Source: Paenibacillus lignilyticus
Lineage (GTDB): Bacteria > Bacillota > Bacilli > Paenibacillales > Paenibacillaceae
Direction: 5' to 3'
Length of the DNA: 64,000 nt
Assembly: GCF_017942085.1 (NCBI RefSeq)
Contig: NZ_JAGKSP010000009.1
Coordinates: 124,001-188,000 of the forward strand
Position numbers and translations under genes: made by a program. The notes below the pieces were generated by a model, which was not told the origin of the DNA, did no database searches, and saw only the letters and a program-made list of their open reading frames with translations. Below, one piece after another: positions 17,904 to 25,224 of the stretch; the stretch's first letter is position 1; each line of letters opens with the position of its first letter.

Positions 17904-17939
17904 AGCCCGCCTGAATGCGTCGACGCATTCAGGCGGGCT
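17904..17939. terminator. perfect 36-bp palindromic terminator of lacI gene
   Basis: 18+18 bp perfect inverted repeat with no mismatches. The stem starts AGCCCGCC and ends GGCGGGCT. It lies 25 nt after the regulator stop codon and is followed by T-rich DNA on both strands, so it may work in both directions. Confidence 0.8.
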
Positions 17940-17963
17940 TTAAAAGATCCCGGATATATCGAT

Positions 17964-19004
17964 TCACATAACGGATTCCATGCTCGCAATGGGATGAGCA
18001 TGGGCATCTCGAATAATAATATCGCCGTAAATCAACTTTTTCTCATACGACGAGCTCGGATTAAGAATCCGCCACAGTATCTGATCGACAGCTCTCATTC
18101 CAAGCAATTCCTTATTCACATTGACCGTTGCAAGAATCGGATAATTATCGCAAGTGTTGTCGTAGCCGGTAACGGCGCATTGTTCCGGCACCTGGATCTG
18201 AAGCTTATTCAGCTCTTCGATCAAGTACCTTGCATTCACGTCGTGCGCGCAGACGAATACCTCAGGCAGCTCTCCCAGCTTGATCTTGGAGAATAAGAGA
18301 TACATATCTTGTGCGTCGGGACCGATCAACTGCGGGTCTTGATTCAATTCGATTTGATAGCTTTCCAACGTCGTACGGAAGGCAAGCCACCTCTCGAAAT
18401 AGCTGGGCGCATCCTTGATGCTCCCAACATACTGGAACTTCCGGTAGCCCTTGCTGATCAACTTCGTCATGAGCTCCTGCATACAGCTGAAATTGTCGGA
18501 GAATACCGTGTCGCAATGGAGTGCCGGGTCACTGTGGTCGATCATGACGACAGGGATGTTCATTCGTTTAATATCGAGCAGAATTTGAGTCGAGACAGAG
18601 CCGATCGTAATGACACCTTGAATGGCTTCGGGCTTGAGAAGAGAAAATACATGCTCGCCGGACGGTTCGGTCAGCGTAATAATGTCCATGCCCCGTTGGC
18701 TCAATCTTGCGTTGACGCCGTCAAATACCGGCCCCCAGTAAACGGAATCCCGATTCTGATAACGCACGTTCGGAAACAGGACGACAATGGTTCCGCTCCG
18801 CTTCATGTCCTCATGCTCGTTCAGCTCTCCCGTAAACCGGGCGGGCTCATTATTTTTAAAGTATCCGAGCTGGCCTGCCGCTTTCATGATCATTTCTCTC
18901 GTTCGCTCGCTCACGCCATTCTTGCCAGATAGCGCGCGTGATACGGCAAACTTTGAAACGCCTGCAAAATCGGCGATTTCCTGGATTTTCACTTTCCCTC
19001 TCAT
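17964..19004 (-). CDS. LacI/GalR-family transcriptional regulator
   Basis: 346 aa. N-terminal helix-turn-helix and hinge (KIQEIADFAGVSKFAVSRALSGKNGVSERT), then a periplasmic-binding-type sensor domain (IVVLFPNVRYQN ... VFVCAHDVNARYL ... VTGYDNTCDNYPILATVNVN). The HTH must begin near the chain start, so the ATG at 19004 is preferred over 19109, which would add 35 residues of unlikely sequence. No strong Shine-Dalgarno is visible; a GTG four codons further in (residue 5) is possible. It is probably the local repressor of the glycan cluster; the ligand is unknown. Confidence 0.82.
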   Translation of the reverse strand: MRGKVKIQEIADFAGVSKFAVSRALSGKNGVSERTREMIMKAAGQLGYFKNNEPARFTGELNEHEDMKRSGTIVVLFPNVRYQNRDSVYWGPVFDGVNARLSQRGMDIITLTEPSGEHVFSLLKPEAIQGVITIGSVSTQILLDIKRMNIPVVMIDHSDPALHCDTVFSDNFSCMQELMTKLISKGYRKFQYVGSIKDAPSYFERWLAFRTTLESYQIELNQDPQLIGPDAQDMYLLFSKIKLGELPEVFVCAHDVNARYLIEELNKLQIQVPEQCAVTGYDNTCDNYPILATVNVNKELLGMRAVDQILWRILNPSSSYEKKLIYGDIIIRDAHAHPIASMESVM

Positions 19005-19115
19005 TCGGACCAGTCCATTCTGTGCACAATTTAGGTATCTCAGCCTATTGATCGGTCTTTGAGCGCATTTCGATGAATGAGTCCAAATTTGCCGCTTGTT
19101 GTAAACCAATCATAG

Positions 19116-19132
19116 CAAACAGTTTGTCAAAC
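19116..19132. promoter_or_regulatory. overlapping palindromes, candidate operators upstream of lacI
   Basis: CAAAC-A-GTTTG and GTTTG-T-CAAAC share their middle arm, giving three alternating half-sites in 17 bp, about 110 nt before the regulator start. The half-site resembles the GTAAAC/GTTTAC arm at 17696-17707, so autoregulation is plausible. No convincing promoter could be aligned to it. Confidence 0.4.
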
Positions 19133-19210
19133 GTAAATCAGATGTTGCGATTTGTTATGTATTTGTTTGGTCAAATAGCAAAAAGTTAACGGAATCTCCA
19201 TTTGAACATA

Positions 19211-19248
19211 CAAAAAACGACCTTGCGGACATCAGCACCGCAGGTCGT
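19211..19248 (-). terminator. terminator of the cobalamin salvage operon
   Basis: Stem 19217-19228/19238-19248 with a single bulge (ACGACCTGCGG arm), followed on the minus strand by six T. It lies 43 nt after the cobS stop codon. Confidence 0.88.
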
Positions 19249-19290
19249 CCCTTATCGTTTCTAGTTCGCAAAGCGTAAACGATACTCCAA

Positions 19291-20106
19291 TTACACCAGA
19301 ACCAACATTAGGTAAAACAGCAGAATCGATTCTATGATTTCAGCCACGGCTCCATAGGTATCTCCCGTCAACCCGCCCAGTTTGCGGATCAGCCAAATGC
19401 AGAGAATCCATCCCGCGGCAACCGTGATACCGCCTTGCATCAGCAGCGTAACAAACGCCGATTGATATCCCGCGCTCGGCCATACAAGGAATGATCCTGC
19501 CGCCAGCAAAATGGTCACCAACAAGGCGGATGCGGGATGACGAAAGTGCACCGCTCGAAACAACGATGCCATCCCCTCGTTTGGCCTTGCGAACGGAAAC
19601 GCGGCCATGGCCAGCACAATCCATAGCCTGCTCCAGGCGCAAGCCATCATCATCAGAGGGAAGAAACTGCGCCATTGAAGCTCCGATACGTTCATTACCG
19701 CTGTCAAACTGGAAAATTTAAACAAAAGCAGCAGCACCGCCGTCAATACGCCCATCGCGCCGACCCTGCTGTCTTTCATAATATCCAGCATCTTCTCGCG
19801 GGAACGGTGGCTCATCACCCCATCCGCGGTATCCATCAGCCCATCTGCATGCAGTCCGCCGCTAAGCGCAATCCAGACCGCGAGCAAAATGACGGCAGCC
19901 GGCATCGCCGGCACCGCGTCCTGAAGCAGCATGCCGGCCAGCGCTACAACACCGCCGATCACTGCGCCTACAACGGGATAGTAGACGACGCTTCGCGCCA
20001 ACACCTCCGGCGTGAACGGGATCGCGACAGGGACCGGAATTCTCGTCAGCAGTTGAAAAGCGGTACCTGCAGCTTGCAGCTGTTCTTTCAGTATTCGGCT
20101 AAGCAA
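19291..20106 (-). CDS. cobS: adenosylcobinamide-GDP ribazoletransferase (cobalamin synthase)
   Basis: 271-aa integral membrane enzyme that joins adenosylcobinamide-GDP and alpha-ribazole in the last step of B12 nucleotide-loop assembly. Seen: the N-terminal FQLLTRIPVP, the GGLHADGLMDTADG motif with acidic residues for metal binding, and SRVGAMGV, all family hallmarks, plus about six hydrophobic segments. The longest frame starts at 20133, but a TTG at 20106 has GGAGGAGGAG just upstream and follows the cobU stop by one nucleotide, so it is preferred. Last gene of the operon. Confidence 0.92.
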   Translation of the reverse strand: MLSRILKEQLQAAGTAFQLLTRIPVPVAIPFTPEVLARSVVYYPVVGAVIGGVVALAGMLLQDAVPAMPAAVILLAVWIALSGGLHADGLMDTADGVMSHRSREKMLDIMKDSRVGAMGVLTAVLLLLFKFSSLTAVMNVSELQWRSFFPLMMMACAWSRLWIVLAMAAFPFARPNEGMASLFRAVHFRHPASALLVTILLAAGSFLVWPSAGYQSAFVTLLMQGGITVAAGWILCIWLIRKLGGLTGDTYGAVAEIIESILLFYLMLVLV

Positions 20107-20107
20107 G

Positions 20108-20737
20108 TTACTCCTCCTCCAGCTGGAAAGCATGCGCCTTCAAATCGAGCGGGATGCCGGCCACCACGAGGAAAGCTTGCTGGCAGCATGCCGCAAGCTT
20201 CCGGTTCATTCGCCCCGCCTCGTCCCGAAACCGTCTTCCCAGCGGGTAGGCAGGCACGATCCCGCTTCCGACTTCGTTCGTAACCAACAGAAGCGGACCG
20301 GTGTAGGTGGTTACGGCATCAATAAGTCGATTAACCTCCGCCGAGAGCGCACCGGAATCATAGCGATAGGATTCTCCATCATTCGCATCGAATTCACCTA
20401 GTCGAAGCATCTGATTCGTCAACCATAACGTAAGACAATCGATGATAACGGCCGGACGCCTATGGTCATGATCATGGTCTCGCCCCTCTCCCACAACCAC
20501 GGCTGCCGCCTCAAGCTTTACCAACAGCTCCGCCACATCATAAGGCTCCTCAATCGTTTGCCAAGCAAACCCAGACCGCTCGCGCGAAACCCGATGGTGA
20601 TCGGTCCGTTCCTTCATCTCGTCATCCCATATCTGGGATGTGGCAACATAGATGCCCCGCTTGGCCAGATTCATCGCATAGGCTTCGGCGAAACCGCTCT
20701 TCCCGCTCCTAGCGCCGCCTGTTATGAATATTGCCAT
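20108..20737 (-). CDS. cobU: adenosylcobinamide kinase / guanylyltransferase
   Basis: 209-aa bifunctional enzyme that phosphorylates adenosylcobinamide and then transfers GMP. The P-loop is GGARSGKS at residues 7-14, and the DHHR motif holds the histidine that is guanylylated in the family. VTNEVGSGIVP and the C-terminal AGIPLDLK are also typical. The start at 20737 follows AGGTGGGGGAG; an upstream TTG would add nine residues. An unusual GRDHDHDHRR stretch near residue 96 is inserted before the conserved IIDCLTLWL strand. The gene sits between cobT and cobS. Confidence 0.92.
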   Translation of the reverse strand: MAIFITGGARSGKSGFAEAYAMNLAKRGIYVATSQIWDDEMKERTDHHRVSRERSGFAWQTIEEPYDVAELLVKLEAAAVVVGEGRDHDHDHRRPAVIIDCLTLWLTNQMLRLGEFDANDGESYRYDSGALSAEVNRLIDAVTTYTGPLLLVTNEVGSGIVPAYPLGRRFRDEAGRMNRKLAACCQQAFLVVAGIPLDLKAHAFQLEEE

Positions 20738-20778
20738 GTACTCCCCCACCTCTCGTTCCACCAAATTGCTACTTGTAG

Positions 20779-21837
20779 CTACTCGCGCGAAACACCGGCG
20801 CTCTCGAACGTCGCCATTTCACGCATCACGCGAAGTGCCGCATCTACCAGGTGGAAACAAAGCACCGCTCCTGTCCCCTCGCCCAGCCGCATATCCAAAT
20901 GAATCATCGGCGATAATCCGATCTGTTCCAGCAGCTTGCGATGTCCCTGTTCTTGCGAGAGATGAGAACCGATCATATACGCCGCCGATTGCGGTGCGAT
21001 TGAGGCTGCAACAAGCGCCGCTGCCGAGGAGATGAAACCGTCAATGATAACCGGGCAGCGATTGGCCGCTGCACCGAGAATGACGCCGACCAATCCGGCA
21101 ATTTCAAGCCCGCCTACTTTTGCCAATGCACCAATCGGATCGGTCACAGAAGGCGTGTTACAAGCGATCGCCCGATTGACGACATCTACCTTATGCATGC
21201 GCCGCTCTTCGTTGATTCCGGTACCAAGACCTACAGCCTCATCTGCAGACATGTTGCCAAGAACAGCGCAAAGCGCAGCGCTTGCCGTCGTATTGCCAAT
21301 CCCCATTTCGCCCGTGGCAAACATGCGGTAGCCGTCAGCAGCAAGCTTTTCCGTCAAATGAAATCCATCTATGATAGCCGCGAGTGCTTCATCACGCGTC
21401 ATCGCCTGCTCTTTTGTCATGTTCGCGGTACCCTTGCGGGTTTTGCAGGTAATCAAGGACGGATGCACCATATCCGCATTTACGCCCATATCCACGCAGT
21501 ACACATCAGCGCCGGCGCCTCTGGCAAGCACGTTCACACACGCTCCGCCCGAGAGAAAATTCAGTACCATCTGCGGCGTAACTTCAGCGGGAAAAGCGCT
21601 AATCCCTTCCTCGCATACCCCGTGGTCGCCAGCCATCACGATGACCGCCCGTTTGGATAAATCAGCCGAAATTTCACCGGTTACGCCTGCTATTTGTTTT
21701 GCGATCTCCTCCAGCTTCCCCAAGCTGCCCGGAGGTTTCGTCAAGTTGTTCAAGTGAAGCTGCGCCGCTTCTATTTGTTCCCTATTGAGAGGGTGAATCC
21801 GCTCAATTAACCCCATTAAATAAGATTCGTTTTTCAT
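20779..21837 (-). CDS. cobT: nicotinate-nucleotide--dimethylbenzimidazole phosphoribosyltransferase
   Basis: 352 aa, the usual length. It makes alpha-ribazole phosphate for the lower ligand of B12. Seen: LTKPPGSLGKLE near the N-terminus, the MAGDHGV motif, GEMGIGNTT, and the catalytic glutamate E320 in LGEGTGA. Shine-Dalgarno GAGGAGGG lies 6 nt before the ATG. It follows the ABC transporter genes by 33 nt in the same riboswitch-controlled operon. No separate CobC phosphatase gene is present in the window. Confidence 0.94.
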   Translation of the reverse strand: MKNESYLMGLIERIHPLNREQIEAAQLHLNNLTKPPGSLGKLEEIAKQIAGVTGEISADLSKRAVIVMAGDHGVCEEGISAFPAEVTPQMVLNFLSGGACVNVLARGAGADVYCVDMGVNADMVHPSLITCKTRKGTANMTKEQAMTRDEALAAIIDGFHLTEKLAADGYRMFATGEMGIGNTTASAALCAVLGNMSADEAVGLGTGINEERRMHKVDVVNRAIACNTPSVTDPIGALAKVGGLEIAGLVGVILGAAANRCPVIIDGFISSAAALVAASIAPQSAAYMIGSHLSQEQGHRKLLEQIGLSPMIHLDMRLGEGTGAVLCFHLVDAALRVMREMATFESAGVSRE

Positions 21838-21870
21838 GCAAAACCCTCCTCTTCAAGTACGACTCAATCA

Positions 21871-22686
21871 TCATTCGCCTCGACATCCCAATTCACCCGG
21901 CTGCACGCCTGATTGCAATAGAATTTGCGGAACGCCGGTATCCGGATGCGGCAGCACAATGGCTCTTGCTCCGAACACAGTTTGAATCAGCTCAGGACGA
22001 ATGACTTCCGAGGGAGGCCCATACGCCTCGATGCCTCCATCATGCAGGACGAGCAACTCATCGCAGTAATGAGCGGCCAGATTCAAATCATGCAGCACGG
22101 CGATGACCGTCAGCCCCCGCTCCCGCTGCCATTTCTTCACCGTATCCAGCAGCTGCACCTGATACCCGATATCCAAGTAAGTGGTCGGCTCATCGAGCAG
22201 CAGCAGCTCCGGCTCCTGGGCCATCACTTTAGCCAAAGCAACGCGTTGACGCTCGCCTCCGCTTAGCTGATCGATTCGACGATGCTGCAGCTCCAGAAGC
22301 CCCATCGATCCAAGTGCATCATCGACCACCTCGCCACTGCCGGACGTTTCCTCACCCAGCCAGTTCTGATAGGGGAAACGCCCCATCGTAACCACCTCAC
22401 GAACGGTAAAACCAACCGCCGGAAGTCCGCCTTGCTGCAGCACCGCTACCCATTTCGCCAAATCCTTGCGCTTATACGCGCCGACAACCCGATCTCTTAA
22501 CAGCACATCTCCCGCGGTCGGCGGCTCCATGCCTGTCAGCAGCTGCAGCAGGGTTGATTTACCGACGCCATTAGGACCGATTATGCCGTACATTCGACCT
22601 TCCTGCATCGTGAAACTGATCTCGCGCAGTATTTGCTTATCCGCAATTCGTTTGGATAATCGCCTAGCTTCGATCATGCCTGTCAT
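21871..22686 (-). CDS. btuD: cobalamin/corrinoid ABC transporter ATPase (BtuD/FecE family)
   Basis: 271 aa. Walker A GPNGVGKST (37-45), Q-loop in VLQQGG, signature LSGGE (141-145), Walker B LLLLDEP (161-167) and H-loop H199. It couples ATP hydrolysis to import through the FecCD-type permease. Its ATG overlaps the permease stop as ATGA (22683-22686). FecE-like ATPases serve iron-siderophores as well as B12; the riboswitch and the cob genes in the same operon point to corrinoids. Confidence 0.9.
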   Translation of the reverse strand: MTGMIEARRLSKRIADKQILREISFTMQEGRMYGIIGPNGVGKSTLLQLLTGMEPPTAGDVLLRDRVVGAYKRKDLAKWVAVLQQGGLPAVGFTVREVVTMGRFPYQNWLGEETSGSGEVVDDALGSMGLLELQHRRIDQLSGGERQRVALAKVMAQEPELLLLDEPTTYLDIGYQVQLLDTVKKWQRERGLTVIAVLHDLNLAAHYCDELLVLHDGGIEAYGPPSEVIRPELIQTVFGARAIVLPHPDTGVPQILLQSGVQPGELGCRGE

Positions 22687-23723
22687 GCCTGTGAACCTCC
22701 TTGCAGCACCTTCCGCCGATAGAGCAAATAACCAAAGAACGGTGCACCGATAAGCGCCGTCACCACGCCAAGCGAAATTTCTTTCGGGCTAAGCGCGGTC
22801 CGAGCGAGCGTATCCGCCCATAGCAGATAAATGGCACCCCCTACGGCCGACAGCGGAATGATGAAGCGATAGTCGGGTCCGACCAACAAGCGAAGGAGAT
22901 GAGGCACTACCAAGCCTACGAAACCGACTACGCCGGCAATGGAAACCGCAACCGCCGTCAACAAGGTAGAAACAATCAGAACGATTAGTTTCGTTCGCTC
23001 GACGTTTATGCCTAAATGAGCGGCATGCCGCTCGCCCAGCACGAATAAATTGAGATGCTGTCCATAACGGATCATGACCGGCAAACCTACGATCAGGAAC
23101 GGCACAATCAATTGGACATGCTCCCAACTGCGTGCGCTTAGACTCCCCATCAGCCAGAATAAAGCTTCGTTAATTACACCTTGCGACATCGACACCATGA
23201 ACGTCACGAAAGCGCCGAGAAAAGCTTGAACGATAACGCCGGACAAGATTAACGTCTCGACATTAATCGCTCCTCTTGCACGGGAAAGCGCAAATACAAT
23301 AAAGAGGGTTACGATTCCTGTTGTGAAGGCGACGAGCGGAACCGTCCATAAGCCGATAACCGATTGGTAGCCGAATACAATCATGAAAGCCGCGCCAACC
23401 GAGCAGCCCGTTGCAACGCCAAGCGTGAATGGATCGGCAAGCGGATTGCGAAGTACGCCTTGAAATCCGGAGCCCGCAAGTGCCAGACAAGCCCCCACAA
23501 GCATAGCTAAGACGACTCTGGATAATCTTAGCTGAGTCACGATTGCGATATCGCTGGCCTCATAGAGACCGCTCGGATCCTCCATCCAAGGCAGCTGATG
23601 AATCAAAATTCCCCATACGCGAAGAAGTGGCAATCTGGAGGAGCCAATAGACAAACTGACGACGACAGATACGGCAAGAAGGAGCATCGCTGCTCCTCCA
23701 TAAACATATAGCCTTTTTCTCAT
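22683..23723 (-). CDS. btuC: cobalamin/corrinoid ABC transporter permease (FecCD family)
   Basis: 346 aa, about ten hydrophobic segments. FecCD motifs are clear: LRLSRVVLAMLVGACLALAG, GFQGVLRNPLADPFTLGVATG and GVVGFVGLVVPHLLRLLVG. It starts one nucleotide after the binding-protein stop codon region and is translationally coupled to the ATPase gene. Family members form a homodimeric channel. B12 rather than siderophore specificity is inferred from the operon. Confidence 0.9.
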   Translation of the reverse strand: MRKRLYVYGGAAMLLLAVSVVVSLSIGSSRLPLLRVWGILIHQLPWMEDPSGLYEASDIAIVTQLRLSRVVLAMLVGACLALAGSGFQGVLRNPLADPFTLGVATGCSVGAAFMIVFGYQSVIGLWTVPLVAFTTGIVTLFIVFALSRARGAINVETLILSGVIVQAFLGAFVTFMVSMSQGVINEALFWLMGSLSARSWEHVQLIVPFLIVGLPVMIRYGQHLNLFVLGERHAAHLGINVERTKLIVLIVSTLLTAVAVSIAGVVGFVGLVVPHLLRLLVGPDYRFIIPLSAVGGAIYLLWADTLARTALSPKEISLGVVTALIGAPFFGYLLYRRKVLQGGSQA

Positions 23724-23724
23724 C

Positions 23725-24744
23725 TTACTTGAATAAGTCCGGATGCAGCTTCTTCGCTACCTCCAGCAGCCCATCGGCAAGTCGCGGTCCGACACGCGTC
23801 AACGGATCCTGGTCCACTTCAAACACTTGCTTATTCTTAATGGCATTAATTGTTGCCCAGCCCGGTCTTGTTTCAATTCCCGTTAGAATGGGATTTTTCT
23901 CACCTTCAGCAAGTGTCATGGAAGCATATATGATCTGATCCGGATTCGATTTGACGACCGACTCGGGATCAATTTCGTACCAGCCCTGCTCACTTGCAAT
24001 GTTAATGCCACCGGCGAGTGTAATGAGCTCATCCAGGAACTCGCCTTTACCGACTGTCCAGCCCGGTGCGAATTCCAGGTACACATTCCGTTTCGGCGCA
24101 TCTTTAACGGCATTAACAACCTGTTCCCTAACTTGCTCCATTTGAGCCGTAACCGCTGCCGCTTGCTCGTTTTTATCCAAAATTTCACCGATCTGCTTTA
24201 CCTTCTCCATGACGGCGTCATAGGTCTTGGGATCCGTCGCAAACACCGGAATTTGGAGCGAGCGAAGCTTATCGACAACGGCACTTCCCATTGTATAGGA
24301 GGCGAGCACAAGGTCCGGTTTAAGCGAAACGATTTTCTCAATATCCGCGTCCATGTCACCGATCTTGGGCAGACTCTCCGCTTCCTTCGGATAGTTGGAG
24401 TAATTGTCTACGGCAACCAGAGAAGCCCCTGCATCTACGGCATAAACGATTTCCGTCTCGCTGGGCAGCAGCGAAACGATGCGCGCAGGGGCGGATTGGA
24501 ACGTAAGCTCTGTGCCTGTTACATCCTTCAACGTCAGCGGATATTCGGATTTTTGTTGTTGTTGAGCCGAGTTATTTGCAGCAGCTTGCTCGGAAGCATT
24601 AGCTGCATTGCCCTCATTGCCGGCAGCTTGATTGGCATTACTCCCGCCGGAACCGCAAGCAGCCGTTAACATCAGCAAAGCAGCCATAGTCAGGGTTAAG
24701 ACAATTTTAGTTAATGGCATTAATTTCGATTTCATGTGATTCAT
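23725..24744 (-). CDS. btuF: cobalamin/corrinoid-binding lipoprotein (BtuF-like)
   Basis: 339 aa. Lipoprotein signal with lipobox LTAAC (C30), an Ala/Asn/Gln-rich linker to about residue 66, then a class-III two-lobe binding fold. Characteristic pieces are RIVSLLPSETEIVYAVDAG, the VDNYSNYPKEAESLPKIGD strand, KPDLVLAS, and DQIIYASM. This matches the BtuF/FhuD family. AGGGAG precedes the ATG at 24744; a second ATG three codons in is also possible. First gene of the operon, directly under the cobalamin riboswitch. Confidence 0.9.
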   Translation of the reverse strand: MNHMKSKLMPLTKIVLTLTMAALLMLTAACGSGGSNANQAAGNEGNAANASEQAAANNSAQQQQKSEYPLTLKDVTGTELTFQSAPARIVSLLPSETEIVYAVDAGASLVAVDNYSNYPKEAESLPKIGDMDADIEKIVSLKPDLVLASYTMGSAVVDKLRSLQIPVFATDPKTYDAVMEKVKQIGEILDKNEQAAAVTAQMEQVREQVVNAVKDAPKRNVYLEFAPGWTVGKGEFLDELITLAGGINIASEQGWYEIDPESVVKSNPDQIIYASMTLAEGEKNPILTGIETRPGWATINAIKNKQVFEVDQDPLTRVGPRLADGLLEVAKKLHPDLFK

Positions 24745-24800
24745 ACTCTCCCTATTTTATAATTGCGTCCAATGAAAACCCGGCTATTGCCGAATGAAAC

Positions 24801-24838
24801 AAAAAAAAGCATTTCCGACTTCGAGCGTCAGAAATGCT
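24801..24838 (-). terminator. riboswitch expression-platform terminator
   Basis: A 12-bp stem (808-819 with 827-838 in the 24800s, one G-U pair, 7-nt loop) followed by eight T on the minus strand. It lies between the cobalamin aptamer and btuF and so forms the switch that stops transcription when B12 is bound. Confidence 0.88.
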
Positions 24839-24904
24839 TATGTTCCGTAGAACATCAGCGGGCAATATACAGTTGCCCATCTCCAACACCTCCCTAAGTC
24901 CTCG

Positions 24905-25157
24905 TAGGTAGCGTTTAAACGGAACAGGCAGGTATCCTGACTCGAAGCATCCGTCATCAACGTCTTCCCAAACGATCCCATCGTTCAGTGACTTATCGTT
25001 GATGCATTGTCGACTACGGCGATGGACAAGCATTCTTCCATTCCGGGGCGACGCTTCTTACAGTGGCGGGTCCGTGCCGGCATTGCACCGGTCTTCCCTT
25101 TTAAGCTAAGCTTGCGTGTTTCAACGAATGGAAACGAGCACATACACTTAGCACCTG
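24905..25157 (-). promoter_or_regulatory. cobalamin riboswitch (aptamer)
   Basis: On the minus strand the core AAGGGAAGACCGGTGCAATG, then CGGACCCGCCACTGTAAG, and near the 3' side the B12 box GTCAGGATACCTGCC (about 24924-24943) have the order and spacing of the cobalamin family. The 5' border is set by AGGTGC, which can pair with GC-ACCT-type sequence near 24905. Ligand choice between adenosyl- and other cobalamins cannot be decided by eye. Confidence 0.93.
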
Positions 25158-25186
25158 TTCGTAAACTATGAAATTGCGCTTGAGTA

Positions 25187-25215
25187 AATATACCATCACC
25201 TATATGGGATGTCTA
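25187..25215 (-). promoter_or_regulatory. promoter of the cobalamin operon
   Basis: TAGACA (25210-25215), 17-nt spacer, TATATT (25187-25192) on the minus strand. The start would be near 25180, about 20 nt before the aptamer. Confidence 0.7.
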
Positions 25216-25224
25216 CATTTGGCT

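Noticed and set aside
17904..17939. Perfect 36-bp palindrome as an operator or a mobile-element end
   Set aside because: GC-rich stem followed by T-rich DNA 25 nt after the lacI-type stop fits a terminator; no transposase or direct repeat is nearby.
24752..25033. 93-codon minus-strand open frame before btuF
   Set aside because: It lies inside the cobalamin aptamer and terminator, whose conserved RNA motifs explain the sequence.
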